Source: Mucidula mucida
Taxonomy: Eukaryota; Basidiomycota; Agaricomycetes; Agaricales; Physalacriaceae
DNA length: 64,000 nucleotides
Assembly (NCBI GenBank): GCA_015501055.1
Contig: JADNYV010000002.1
Coordinates: 434,001-498,000, forward strand
Direction: 5' to 3'
How positions within the stretch are numbered: the first letter of the stretch is position 1; every line of letters starts with the position of its first letter. Both the position numbers and the translations under genes were made by a program. The notes below the pieces were generated by a model. It did no database searches. It was not told the origin of the DNA and was given only the letters and a program-made list of their open reading frames with translations. This document shows positions 12,250 to 26,524 of the stretch, piece by piece.

Positions 12250-15200
12250 TCATTTTCTCGCTTCCAACCCGCGTTTTATTGCTAAAGATTGCAATCCATC
12301 AACATCAAGTTGCCACACCATTGGCGTTACTCACCTTCACAGCTGTCCTTTGCATCCCCAAACAGCATCTTTGTGCCAGGCATGTAGAACATAGGGTTTG
12401 GCACGTCGGCTGCGCGCACATATAAGATCCGAATCCATAAAAAACGTAAAATACCACGTACCATATCCACTAGACATACCGCGTTTCATTACCACGACTT
12501 GTTTACTCTTCCAGGCGTGAAGAACCGGCATTCCCTAGAAACACAAAACCTGTAAGCATACCCAAACGCGTGTGCACCTCGCGCTAGGACGTACCGCGAT
12601 AGCGGAACCCTTTTCCAGCGCAATGGGATTCACAGTATCGTTCGCTCCAATGACCAAAGTCACATCGGTATCTTTGAAGTCCTCGTTTATCTCATCCATC
12701 TCCAATACAACTGTGAAGTGTCAGAATTCAAGATCGTTCCAGCCTAATGAAGGAGACTTACTGTCATATGGAACGGATGCTTCAGCAAGCAACACGTTGC
12801 ATTGCCCTGGCATGCGTCCGGCTACTGGGTGGATAGCGAACTATGCAAACGAAATCAATAGAATGGACGCGAGTCAGGGTAAATACGCATACTCGAACAT
12901 TGATACCCTTCGCCCTGAGTAGAGAAACTATCTCTGAGATAGCGTACTGAGCTTTCGCGACAGCCATGCCATATCCGACGACCAAAATGACGCTTTCCGA
13001 ATTTGTCAGAGAATCGACGACGTCGTCTACATTTGTCGTCGTGATAGCGCCTTCCATCTTGGTTTCTTGGACAGGCGCGGTGCTCCCTAAACCTCCGAAC
13101 AACACGTTGGTCAATGACCTATTCATCGCGACACACTACAATAATCGTTAGAGAGACCCTGAAGTTCAAGCTAAGGGGGTACAGACCATAATATATGACA
13201 GAATGGAACCGCTGACGCCGATAAGAGATCCAACCGTTGTCAAAAGCGAATTGTCAAGCATGAATCCTGATAAATTAGTACTAAGACAGAAAAAGATCCC
13301 ACTGAACTGTACCTTCGGCAACAAGAGCAAATCCTGAGTACGAATTGAGAACGCATATAACAACAGCTAAAGCCTGTCTTAGCACGATCACAATCGGTCT
13401 TGAAAGAATACAACTCACGCATGTCGGCACCACCGATGGCCGCAGTGGTCGTAAAGCCTTGAGCAAAGCTGAGGAGTGTGCTAAGACCTAAGTATGACGC
13501 AGCAACAGTTGGGGCACCAGCTGCCATGCTCACGAAGCCGCCCTGATTCGCGGTTCGTTGAAAGTCGAGGAGCAAAAATAAGAGGACATACCATCGTAAG
13601 CGCATTAGCACCGAATATTCCTCCATTAACGAAATGCTTCATGGGAAGAGCAAGTGGTTTGGATGACATCCGTCCCGCGAGCTTGAGGAAAGCAACGATA
13701 GAACCAGTGAAGGTAATGCCACCTAGCGCAGACCGGGTCACATACGAAGCTAACAGTGAGAATTCTCTTACCAATCACAAGCCCTAAGTATGCAGTGACG
13801 AGATGAAGAAGCGATGCGTGGTCAATGTCTGCCATAACGCTAGCGATACTGGTCATAACTGCAGCGAGACCAACGACACTATGAAGCATTGCCACCATCT
13901 GGGGCAACTCCGTGGCTGTGATCCTTCTGCCGATGAGAGTTCCGATTAAACCTCCAATAGACGCAACACCGGCGAACTGCACCAGGACAGCAGGAGGGAA
14001 GCCGACAGCAGCTAATGATGCCAGGATACCAGAGCTAACACCTAGTATACCTAAAGCATTTCCCTGTCTAGCCGTAGCCTGGGAACCGAGTCCTGTGAGA
14101 GATCCTGCATTGGATGTCAGAAGATTAAGCGCAATTCCCGTGTGGACGCCACATACCAATGCAAAGGACACTGCTAGCCAGATAGCCAGCCTGGACTAAT
14201 CCAGCCATACCTGTACTTGCGGCCGCTAAGAATCCACCAGTGAACACCACAGCGGGAACACCATAGAGCCAAGAATATTCGGGAGGATCAGTAGGTCCTA
14301 CGTACAAGTAAGAAGACCGAAGAAAATAAGGAAACGAGACAAACGTTTGAACATATCGAGCATGCGTTTCGTGATTATGAAGCCACCGGAAACGTTGACA
14401 CTGGCAAGAAGGACGGACAGAGCGCCTAGAGCTTGAGGTATAGTACCAGGGAAATATCCTCCACCCATAACAAACAATCCCCCGATGCCAACCATTCCCG
14501 AGATGGCATTGGTTACAGACATCAAAGGCGAATGCAAAGCGGGCGCCACGTTCCACACAACTCTGTATCCTACCAAACCGGCCAGCCCAAATGTGAAGAA
14601 GTTATCCATAAAGGCGGTTCCTGTCGCTTTTCCAATACCTACGACTCCTCCCATCCCGGCAGTAATAAGCGCGACTTCTCGTGCTGTCTTTTGGAATGGT
14701 GTGATTGCCTTGATCTCGGTAATATCTTCTTTCGGGGTGTCTGTAGGACGAGCAGTAACGGGAGGAGGGAGAGTTCTTGGTACTGGGGGTAGTATTTTGC
14801 CTTCATGAACAACAAGAGAGCCGCGAACAACTTCATCTTCTAAGTCTATGTTGAACTTGCGATCACCTCCAATTGAAAGAAGGAACTTGGCAATGTTGTT
14901 AGAGTAGAGATTTGATGATTGTGTAGGAAGCCGAGACGGCAAATCAGTCCAGCCTACAAGAGCAACATCTGAATATACTGACTCGCGAATGATACAAATA
15001 CGCACCAATGACGGTCACACCGTTTTCAATTGTAATCAAGCCAGGTTTCGTAGCCTCACAATTTCCCCCAGTTTCGGCAGCCAGATCGACAATGACGGAG
15101 CCTTGCTTCATAGCAGCTACCATTTCATGCGTTATGAGTTTGGGCGCAGGTTTCCCAGGAATCAGAGCCTGTATTAGCCGACCTCAGTTGAAGAAAAATG

Positions 15201-16429
15201 AATATGGAGTGCAGTGTTCCTGACCGTTGTGACCACAATGTCAACGTCTTTACATTGCTCCATAAACAGGGCCATTTCCGCGTCGATGAATTCCTTGACA
15301 TCACTTTGGCGTATCCGCCCCCGCCTCCGCCTTCCTCTTTGATCGACACTTCCAGGAACTCTGCACCGAGAGATTGGACCTGTTCACGAGCAGCCGAACG
15401 TGTATCGAAACCTCTCACAATGGCACCTAATCGTTTGGCCTTGAGGTAAGCGCGTTAGCTGTGGCATCACAAACAGACGAACGATATACCGTCGTTATAG
15501 CACTCAAACCAGCAACACCAGCGCCGATAACCAAGACCTTAGCTGGAGGAATCTTCATAGGTGTTCATCAGACGTAAAAACACCACAGAGTAGCTTTAAA
15601 CTCACTTTGCTAGATGAACGAAACGTCAATGACTTCAAGTTGACGCGCTTAATAGCCGACTCACCCAGCAGCGGTTACCTGACCAGTCATGAATCCACCA
15701 AAATGGTTGGACGCCTCTAGAACAGCTTTGTAGCCCGATATATTGGCCATAGAGCTGAAAACGCGTTAGAGCGTGTGTACAGAGGACATGCGCTACCCTG
15801 ACCTCAGGACGTCAAACACTTGGGCACGAGAAATACGGGGTATCATATCCATCTAAAAAGGAGCTTTGAGATTTGTACTTCACGAGAGAAGTGTTATAGA
15901 CGGACCGCAAACATGTTCATTTTCCGAGACGCGATAGCATCAACAGTAGCCTTGTTTTGTACGGGGTATACAAGTGAGATAGATGTGCTTCCTTCCTTGA
16001 GTAGCTTCGTCTCTTGATCCAGCAGAGGAGGCCGAACTTTCAACATGATGTCCGTATTTTTGAACAGCTCGTCGCGCGAAACGATCTTTGCTCCCGCGGC
16101 GGCATAATGTTCGTCCAGGAACTGAGCGTTGAGACCGGCCTGCCGCTCGATAAGGACGTTTCCAAAACCCTTCTTCAGCAAGAGAGTGACGTTCGCAGGT
16201 GTTAACGCCACACGATGTTCTCCCGGATACATTTCCCGAGGAATTCCGACTGTAAGGGAATCATACGGTATAGCGGTCGATGCGTGTCGTTGGGAGAGCA
16301 GACCTGTATCCAGGTTATCAGGACCATCAAGCTACTCCGTCTTGATAGTTATATATACTCACCGCCCTTGAGCAGCTGGAAGGAAACTGGCCGGCATTGC
16401 AAAAACGACGACTTTGCTATAAACAACAT
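12250..16429 (-). CDS. NNT: Mitochondrial NAD(P) transhydrogenase, fused alpha-beta form
   Basis: Proton-translocating transhydrogenase (NADH + NADP+ to NAD+ + NADPH) of the inner mitochondrial membrane. The start at 16429 gives a presequence rich in Arg/Lys/Ser ([20 protein letters not shown]), spliced to [20 protein letters not shown], the beginning of domain I. In order: domain I ([35 protein letters not shown]), the membrane domain II (many Gly-rich helices between about 14600 and 13180), and NADP-binding domain III ([58 protein letters not shown]). The order matches the animal single-chain enzyme. At least a dozen introns of about 50 bases are visible. The last exon ends IKRGLEARK with a TGA at 12250. 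A one-base frame break lies at the T pair 15295-15296, inside the conserved [15 protein letters not shown] segment. Confidence 0.93.
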
Positions 16430-16876
16430 CGCAAACGGCAGAGCGTCGTCGCTGTCGTGTTGAGTGTTCTGACGCCGTAACAATCAACGTGTCGGTAACA
16501 CTTGCCGAACAGAATCCAGATCAGAACTCAAGTCTTGAACAAGTCCAAGAACGGTCCATCGTGACTCGCCATCGGACCGCGGTACACGTGACATCCCCGC
16601 ACTTTTTATATTTGAATTTCCCCGCATATTGATGGCATCGATATCTGCCGCATGGCAAGTCTTCCAAGCTGCATGGTCCTTTTCTAGCTATTATAACTCG
16701 GCAGCCAGCATCATATTAGTCCAGCGGCAGTCGAACCCACAGTACATTCGAAAGACACATTGCATATGCAAGCTGATGTATGTACAGCAAAAATACAAGG
16801 TGATCTTATACCATGCCACTCGACAGAGTATCATAATTACGAGCGCCGCCCTCGGTCATGTTTAGGAGACCAAGCA
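16430..16876. other. Intergenic region upstream of the transhydrogenase, no gene seen
   Basis: About 450 bases between the transhydrogenase start and the 3' end of the DapA-family gene, both on the minus strand. It should contain the transhydrogenase promoter. A GGTTCGA-like stretch near 16728 was tested as a tRNA T-arm and rejected. Confidence 0.45.
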
Positions 16877-18119
16877 TTATGCTTTGGTTTTGCCACTAAT
16901 CTCCCGCTCGAGCGCGATGACATCCTGAGTGTGAGGGTGCTCCCACAATGCCTGCGCGGCACTGGGCTCCAGGCCCACCAAAGGCTTACGAGGAAGACCA
17001 CCATAGCCATACACCTTCTCCAAGAGGAATTTGGTACCAGCGATTGAAGTCTTGGCGATGGTAAAGTCGGCGCGCGCGATAATGCCTTGTAACCTCAGTG
17101 CCTCAGGAAGGATAGAAGGATCCTTCCGGGCGGCTTCAGCGAGGGCGAAAAGCTTAGCAATAGCATGCTGTGCGATTAGTTCTTGTTAGGGTATCCTTTT
17201 CTTGGACAGGCATGACCAGCTTACCGGAGCGAGGTTCCCGAGACCAGTAATGGCACCATGTGCATCAGCAAAAGCAGAAGGAACCAAAAAGTCGATGAAA
17301 CCTCCCAAAACGAGGAAGGGGGCAGTATCCTTGGTTCGCGGGTACAGCTGGGAGAACTCAGGCCCAGATACAGAGGCAGCTATTCTTGTGAGCTTCCCCA
17401 CATTGCCACATCTGCGTAATCAATTAGTTCGGCCCAAACTAATGAGCGCGAAGGCACAAACGTCAACTTGACCCCGCAGAGATTGGGACATTCCATGGCT
17501 AGCTCCGTTATCAGATCAGAGTCGAGGTCAATACCACCACTTGCGCCAGGATCTGTTAAGGATTATAGAAACAATACACGCGGCGAAATAATAGCTTACA
17601 GTTGTAGATGATGACGGGAATGGGACTCTTCGCGGCAACCTCAGTCCAGAACCCCTTGAGGGCCTTCTTGTTGTTAGCGATTGCACCCGCAAAGTAACCG
17701 CTCGCGATGACAATAGCGTAGTCAGCACCAGCAGCGGCAGCCTCATTGTTGAGTTCAATAGTCTCTCGCGTGCTGCCTGCACCCGTTCCGACGATCAGTG
17801 GCGTTTGACTGAAGCCAGAAGATCAAGAGCCTTGCGAGCGGCAGTGATGAGCCGGATACGCTCTCCGTGCGAAAGATGGTGAGCTTCACCCATAGAACCC
17901 GCGAGAAGTGGTCCAACACCAGCAGTTGCTACGCGAACAACATGTGCCTCGAACGAAGGGATGTCTAAACATACTTTAAACGCGATTACTTTTTTTTTCA
18001 AAGTACCAACCAAGGTCCTCCGATTCTGGAAGGAAAAAGGTAGGGATGGGGGCGTAGATGCCTGCCGTCAATGGACGGACGACACTGGAGTGAACACCGT
18101 TAACACCGTTCGCAGACAT
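16877..18119 (-). CDS. Dihydrodipicolinate synthase (DapA)-family aldolase
   Basis: Class I aldolase of the DapA/HOGA superfamily. Visible are VGPLLAGSMGEAHHLSHGER (the GSxGE phosphate-site loop), ADYAIVIASGYFAGAI, SPIPVIIYN (catalytic Tyr), and CPNLCGVKLT with the Schiff-base Lys. The C-terminal part ends SGKTKA with a TAA at 16877; the start is ATG 18119 (MSANGVNGVHSSVVRPL). Fungi make lysine by the aminoadipate route, so true dihydrodipicolinate synthase activity is unlikely. In this superfamily fungal members cleave 2-keto-3-deoxy sugar acids or 4-hydroxy-2-oxoglutarate, and either is possible here. About 310 residues, normal for the family. The neighbours give no further hint of substrate. 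Confidence 0.85.
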
Positions 18120-18431
18120 TGTTGGATATTCAGATGGGAGAAGGAACGGATCCGCATCGTAACTGGTAAGATGCTGGACTATATAAATGGGTGATGCGAT
18201 TGGCAATCGGACCGGTGACCCCGGACCGGTCTTTCCACGGACCGCCTTCGGAGAATCTTAGTCACCTCACCATCTGCCATCACTGGCACCAGGCTTTTAT
18301 TCATTGAACTGGACGTTGTCGAGAAGTTTGATTCATTTCTGCAGAAACCTTGACTCGAAGCCCCATCTATTTACGCGCCGTCAACTGCCAGCCCACAAGA
18401 CGGGTCAATATATATTGGAATAAAACTCTCA
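18120..18431. other. Intergenic region, no gene seen
   Basis: About 310 bases between the DapA-family start and the pseudouridine synthase stop, both minus strand. An AT-rich TATATATTGG tract near 18410 is the only notable element. Confidence 0.4.
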
Positions 18432-19582
18432 TCATTGCACGATTTCAAGTTGCTGGATCACTTCTCTCTCCCATGGCAGCCATCCGTCTTCGTCAGCCTC
18501 TCCAGGATTGTCTGTAGCTTCTGAAAACACTTCCCAGGGCAAACAAATGCGGTCACCCTCTTCTTCTGGCTGCAACACAAATCTTCCCTGCCGACTTCGT
18601 TGCAACGTTACAACATGGCCCGAAGAGCCTACTGCGTGGGCCAAATCATGCACGATTGATCGTACGTAGGTCCCACTGGATACTTTCATTTTCAACACAA
18701 ATGCGGACGGACGTTCTTCTGGAGCGACTGGGAGCGGCTCTGGTTCGTCCTTAATTTCAACGTTGTCGTCGAGACTTTTCATGGCTTTCTCCAGCGCGTG
18801 CAGCTCATCGTCGGAAAGGGATTCAGTGGGGTATGCAAATGAGTGGTCGGTGCCAAGCCATTGAACAATCTCAAGATTGTGTACTGTGACATCTCGAGGG
18901 GCAATCGGTCTAGGAAGGGGGATGCCCTTGCGCGCATATTCATACAATGGCATGCCGTCCATCTTCAGAGCTGAGAATCTGTTGCGAAATAAGCCGTCAT
19001 GCAATAGCCAGTCGGTCATATACACGTACATCGGAGGAGTCTGGATGGTTTCCCCAGTGAACTGGGAGAGCTTGGCTTGGACCAAAGCCTCATCGACATG
19101 TTTCCAAGGCGTTTTTCGTACTACCTTGCCTTTACTGTCGTAAGAATCGGTTTCGCAGCCGAGAAGGCAGGTTGTAACGTATTCCTGCCGCGAGTTCAGA
19201 GAACGCCCAAGTTACACGATAATGGACACGCCTTTGTGCAATCGAGAAACGAAGCAAGTTCCTTCGTTCCTTTCCCAACGCCAATAACTGTACGGAACTG
19301 GTCAACACAAATCGAAGGTTATAGAAAATCACGCGAAATACCCAGAACGCCGTCCGCTAGAGGGTCAAGAGTGCCCCCTTGGCCGATTTTGACATTCTTT
19401 TGAAGTCTTGGTCGTCCCTTCTTTTTGGCGACCTTGCCGATCTTCGCTTCATCGACGAACAATTTCGATTTGTTTACGAGGTTTTGGATGCTGTTGACGA
19501 CTGCCATGGACGTCGGACCAGACGGCTTGACCACGCCGAATAGACCAGAAACAGGTAGGGCGGGAAGCGAGACTTTTGGCAT
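18432..19582 (-). CDS. PUS4: tRNA pseudouridine-55 synthase, TruB/Pus4 family
   Basis: Converts U55 in the T-loop of tRNAs to pseudouridine, in nucleus and mitochondria in yeast. Seen directly: the N-terminal GLFGVVKPSGPTSMAVVN, motif II GQGGTLDPLADGVL with the catalytic Asp, IGVGKGTKELASFL, and the later RFSALKMDGMPLYEYARKG and SSGTYVRSIVHDLAHAVG blocks. The start ATG 19582 (MPKVSLPALPVSG) and stop at 18432 are clear. Introns: about 19297-19345, 19185-19231 (a probable GC-AG intron), and 18978-19027 (50 bases, TPPI to FSALKM). An acidic insert (DDNVEIKDEPEPLP) separates two catalytic motifs, as in fungal Pus4. Confidence 0.92.
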
Positions 19583-19881
19583 GACGGGCGCGTAGAGAAC
19601 ACGTCTGGGTGGAGGTAAGAAGAAAACAGAGTTGTGACATACTGTGACGATCGACGACCACGTTCTTCGTTTCCTACGTCGCGCGCGATCATTCTCAAGT
19701 TGAGTCAGTGTTAAAAACTATAAGACAACCTGAAGACTGCTCATTCCGAATGTCCACAAATCGCGCTTTGCAACGCTCGGCGTGCTTCCGTCGTTTCGGT
19801 TGCTTCCATATGGACTCAGGCCCGGCCTGAGCCTGAGCCGGTTGAAATAGCAGAATCAGAAAAACATAACCATCGACCACG

Positions 19882-21596
19882 ATGATAACTTGGACCCAAC
19901 GCACGACTGCTGCACCTAAAGTGTATTCGAGCGCGCCCTGGGACTCAACGAACTCCAGTTCTACCATCGCGGTCACGTTCTCTCTGGGGCTACCGATTCC
20001 ATTCAGGCCATCGCCTTTGAATTCGCCGACGAAAGGCACCATGTATCCGAGGAGATGATCCGCGATGCATGGATAGCCATCAAGCACAAATTTCCCCTCC
20101 TTGGGGCTTACATCGAAGTGCTTGGGCCATTGGATGAGGATATTCACTTTGTCGTGGACACTGACCTCTTGAAGTCCTGTAGCCCTGGCGAAGTTATGTC
20201 CTTACCTGTCTCTTCAGAAGCTGAAGTCAAGACTGTAATTGACAAAATCATCAACGGGGCACGGTTACTTCATGACCGGCGGTTGGTCCAACTGTTCATT
20301 CTAAAACGGTTAGACCGCGACAATATCTATCATCTTCTCATTCATGGGGCACATTGTATGACCGATGGTATTTCCCATCATGCCGCTATGCGTGCTCTCC
20401 TCGACATCTTGTCATCACCTTCGCCCTTTCCCGCCTACTCGTTGCAAGAGCGACTTGCATTATCAGTCCCTACCGAGAATGTATTCCCAATACGACACGC
20501 CAGCCTCGCGAAACAGCGCTGGCAAAAAGCAATAGGGCACGTTATCCATACTCTGCGTCTCAAGACCACTGTAGTGAGTATTCAGCTTGTCTTTCATTGT
20601 CAAATACTTACCCACACTGCTGATAGGGCGGACAAGCTCTACCAGGAGCATACACGACGTTCATGAACCAAAAACTCGCGCATTCATGCAATATAGTCAC
20701 GTCCTACACAGAAAGCCAATCTTCAGTCATCGTGAAATCTTGTCGGAAACACGGCTTCACATTTGGCAATGCATTTCCGATCATCGCCCAACTAGCCATG
20801 GCGCGTATCATATGTCGACAGTACGCGCAAGGTTTGATATCAGACGACGAATGGGAGTTTCGCAAGCGAGAGCCTATGTGGGCTGCAGGCCTCTCAATAT
20901 CCGGCCATACCTAGACCAGCAGTGGTACAAGAACGGAGGCATCGATAACGTCCTCCTTGCTATCGGGTTCTTCTTCTACAAGATTCCCTTCATGCCGCTC
21001 AAGCTCAACGAAGACAAATCAGTTCCGGACGTGGGCTCGCTCTTGTCAATGAAGCGGTTCGTCTATCGCTGTCAGTTGATGAAGAAGCAGGCCAACAGAC
21101 ATGTCCATCATCCGTTGTTCTTGGAGCTTGTCGCAGCTAGGTTTCCGGGGTTGATCCAGGATGTGAAGAACCTTGGACAGAAGATGCAGACACCGTTTAT
21201 GAGAGAAGATGATGTAGCACTCCAACTGCCTGACATGGGAAAGAATGGACCTGTCATTGCCATGGGTGGCTCCAGCTTTGGCCGGGTGCGTACTTTGTCC
21301 GAGCCATCGATTCAATATTGACAAGTAGGAAGGTCGATGATTTATTACCTCGGAATTACCCCCGCTCAACAACATCTTCTACCCCGACAATTCGTCTCCT
21401 GTCATCTGCAGCCCACCTTCGATGTCGTCCGGGAGAAGTATATCTTGGAGCCGCCAGCATAGGCAATGTAATGCATATGAACGTCTTTTGGGATAGTAAT
21501 GTCGTAAAGGAGGACATCGTCAAGGAGTGGTTATCAGAAGTCAAAGCGGTCGCATTATTCTATCTCGGAAACGAGCAAGATATGGCAAAGCTGTGA
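19882..21596 (+). CDS. CoA-dependent acyltransferase-like protein (HxxxDG, condensation-domain fold)
   Basis: Resembles fungal BAHD/condensation-type acyltransferases that move an acyl group from CoA to an alcohol or amine. The catalytic motif HCMTDG is present (about 20351-20368), preceded by IYHLLIHGA. Later blocks FGNAFPIIAQLAMARI and RPGEVYLGAASIGNVMHM fit the second half of the fold. The DFGWG motif typical of plant BAHD enzymes is absent. The start is ATG 19882 (MITWTQRTTAAPKVY). Introns are at about 20577-20627 and 21285-21325. Two one-base frame breaks occur, at the TT 19926-19927 and CC 20890-20891; lengthening each run by one restores family-like sequence. The gene is divergent from PUS4 across 300 bases. 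Substrate unknown. Confidence 0.68.
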
Positions 21597-21724
21597 AGCG
21601 TATTTCTGTCCACATCGAGAACTAGCTCGAAACGTACTTGAACAATAATCTCTCCTTTAGTGTAGTCAAAATATCACGTAGCGTATTGCGATCACTGGCA
21701 TCGAATTTCATACCAACAAAAGGT

Positions 21725-24700
21725 CTACGTCGAAGTGCCTTTTACCCAAGATCCGCCACATATACATGCTGGGATCCACTGTTTTTCCCATGCCCTCCAG
21801 CGTAAAGAGTTTGTGGATGGACTGGTGAACAGAGCTACCTCTGAGCGTCCATCACACCGAAGACACTGGACGTAGTGAGGTCGCTTCATCAGCACACCCT
21901 TCGATACAACGTCCTTGTCCTTGTCCTGGCCCTGTATTGGCATTTCAAGGCTCAAGTTCTCGAACCCGTCAAGGAGCTCCGTCGGCTTGATGTACAACCG
22001 CGACTTGGACATCACTCCGGAGTCGCAGAGCCTTCTGATGTTATCCTGAAGGTACGCGTGCATGGATATAGTCGGTTCGCAAGCAGCCAAACTCTTTCGG
22101 GCATCCTCGTCTTTGAAAGAGTCAGTTTCAAATACGAGTAGGAAAAGAGATGTACACATACCAGTGATGTTTTTTGATTGCTCAATGAATTCGTCTAGAA
22201 TCGGTTCCAACGCATCGAGGTCGACACTTGCACAGTTGACCAAGTCGACCATGACTTCCTTAGCGATCTGTGCATTCTGTCCATGGACATTCAGAGAACC
22301 AAGTCGGTTCCGGAATGTCCGCACATTGCTGAGAGCACTTTTCAAACTTTTCAGCGCGTATGGATGTACGATGTGGAGAAGGTAGGGTGAATCGACTGAG
22401 CTATGTTCATTTACAGGCGCTGACCTAAATTTAGCTTCCAGAAATACTGAGAGGTATGTCCTGACTATACGTACATGGTTCAGGATCGGCACCAAACAAA
22501 TCTACATCGCTCCCAGTTGTTGAGGCTTGACTGTGCTCCTCAGCATAGTTTCCTTCATGACTTTTTCGATGAAGTTGATGATCCATGTAGAAACACTGGT
22601 AAACTGCCACACAGCATCTAGAAGGCCTAGTAAGTCTGGCTCCGAGTATTCATGTATGCGAACTCACTGAGGTCGGGACCGTCAGCATCCCTGCAGTCTT
22701 CAAACGCGGCGTTACAAGCAGCAAGAGAACACAAGTCATGAGCAGATTGCCAACGAGCATCTAGTGTCTCCTTTTCACTTTGATCTTTCGCTCGCCTGCT
22801 TCTATTTCTGGTGAACATGAATAACGACAGGCTCGATCTATTGAATTAGCATACCGGTATACTTCAAGCGCTGTGCCTAAGGTTTGATAGGTCAGAATAG
22901 TATGCCGACCCTTTGGCTGCGTCTCTACGATGGTCAAAGCATGAAAGAGAACATTCGCCACTTCATCTAAAGAGGTCGATCGCAAGGAGAGGACATGTAT
23001 AATATCAGCGGTTGTTCTCCGGGCCAGAAGTGCCATAGAGAGGCCAGTTGAGAGAGGAGGGAGCCCCGATTCCACGTTTGGGAATTTAGGTGAGGCATGA
23101 ACAGATACCTGTGATATAAACAACTTGGAGGAAAGAGTGCAGATGAGCGCCTCGTTCGGAGAAACGGCGGTGGCGATAGGGACTGGGAAATATTCAAAGA
23201 TCAAGTCATAACATGTTTACAACACGAACCTTCTCTGCCGGCCTTCGCAGTCGATGTCAGGATCGGAGAAGGTTCGCATTTATCGTCGTCTGTCAGCTCA
23301 GGTCTGGTACCGGATGGTCAGTTGTAACACATTCGTATGGTGGTGTGGCCCACTGACATGCGAAGTAATTTTGTCGAACCTATTTGCACTTCCGTGTCTT
23401 TTTGAGAACGAAGGAGGAAGCTGCCAGCTGTGGAGTACAGGCCGGTATATATGCCTCCGGGACGAGATTTAGCGGGTGACAAAAATCCTACGACCTCATC
23501 CTCGAATGAACGAGAGGCTTTTTGATCATATTTCTGCAAGAAAAAGGGCTTCTCAGAAACATCGAGAAATGTCACGAAGCACATACCCATGCTAATGCGC
23601 CATTCTCCTCTTCCCGAGAGAAAGAATGACAGGTGATGATAGATTGAGGTTGCGCAGCATCTAGTCACTGTATGAGGGACCTGGAAAGGACTCTGACGGC
23701 GTACGTACAATCTCCAAAATCTAAGAAGCTGCAAATGAGATATATCGATCCTTTCACTCCTTTCTCCACAGAAGGATGAGATATGAAAGTTAGATTACTG
23801 AGCCCTGCGGTGGCCGCAGGAAGAGGCTCCAGAGGTACAGTCGAGAGATCTGCAAATAAAATTTCATACTGGAAACTCTAAGATATCCAAAGGCGTACTC
23901 ATTGCTATTCCGCCGAACTTGAGAGTAACTTGTGTCAAGCTGATGAAGGAATCCTCTCCACATGGCTCATCTGAACGAGTAAACTCTGAATGTTGTTGCT
24001 CAAAGTCAAGCGGCATGCTCATGTCCATCGCATTGAAATGATCATTGGTTGTATTTGGCGGAGGATATGGTAGAACATGAGAGCGTGTAGCAACAAGTAT
24101 CGATGATTCTGTGCAGGAAGATATTGATACAGGAGACTAGACGAATAGAACAATTCAAATTACCGTCATATCCAAGGCCAATGGCTGCAGAGGAGCAGAC
24201 CCTGAGAACGTTGACGGTATCTGGTTCGATGTCTGACGGGGGTTGTCCTTCATTGGTCGAATCAGGCTGGCTAAGTGATACCGAGATCATCTTGAGTGTC
24301 GGAAGATAGTTGCGCAGATAACATAGAGTCACTCGGTGGTTCTGCGTGACCAAAAGCAACGTGGGGCTGGAAACGGGAGTCGGTGGTCCACGGGTGGGTA
24401 GACGGAGGAAGGATCCGTTAGGGTCAGTTGTCCACTAAATGACGGTCAGTAGGACATTTCTACAACGGAACGGAACACCTGCTTCGCGAGGAGGGTCAAG
24501 CCAGCTGACAGCAACTATGCCCGCACCCGGCGCGGTGCCCCAGTATTCCTTGACAATCCAGTTATCTATCTCGGCCCCGCGACGCCAAAGACAGGCAGAA
24601 CCATCGGCAGTTTTACCAGGGAAATACGCGAATAACCATTCATCATCTGGAGAGACAGAGATTACGGTTGGTGGGTCATACGCGGTGGGTGCATTGAAGA

Positions 24701-24993
24701 GCGGCGTCGGCATCGGGATGTTGAACTCTTTCGACGATGAGAAGTGTCGTGCAAGAACGCGGGGAGCCTTTGCATGGGGAGAGAATATAGTCGATGAGTT
24801 TGACCATTCAACGCGTCTACGGTCCGTGTTTAGCAATTTCCTCATGTTGGCTTGAATGACGCGCAGACCTCGGAGAAAGCTGCTCTACGATGGGGTAGAA
24901 ATCCCACCAGCCAGAACTCCAGCTGACTTCCTCCTTTATCTTGCCTTTGGGCGGAGATTTTGGGCCTTTGTTGTCCTGCAGAATGGATGACAT
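21725..24993 (-). CDS. MED16: Mediator complex tail subunit 16
   Basis: The tail-module subunit (yeast Sin4) links activators to RNA polymerase II in the nucleus. The N-terminus (start ATG 24993, MSSILQDNKGPKSPPKG) reads WSSGWWDFYPIVEQ, then VEWSNSSTIFSPHAKAPRVL, VISVSPDDEWLFAYFPG and YWGTAPGAGIVAVSWLDPP, the degenerate WD40-like beta-propeller opening of fungal MED16. The C-terminus has the characteristic Cys/Trp-rich end: YVQCLRCDGRSEV, then RAWEKQWIPACICGGSWVKG, stopping at 21725. The middle is helical. About ten introns. The junction near 24860 is unclear (either a very short intron or a one-base frame problem). Convergent with the acyltransferase, 128 bases apart. Confidence 0.83.
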
Positions 24994-25111
24994 GGGAGTA
25001 CGAAGAGACTTCAAACCCAGCTGATGCCGTTCAAACGGCCCTCCGGCCAGTTCCGGCCCGTTCTTAACATTCAACGTTCACTTGGGATTTTCGTCGAAGC
25101 TTGCTCTATGT

Positions 25112-26524
<1,413 letters not shown>

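Noticed and set aside
16690..16770. Possible tRNA, from a GGTTCGACTGCC-like T-arm on the minus strand
   Set aside because: The T-stem does not pair properly and no acceptor, D or anticodon arm could be placed around it.
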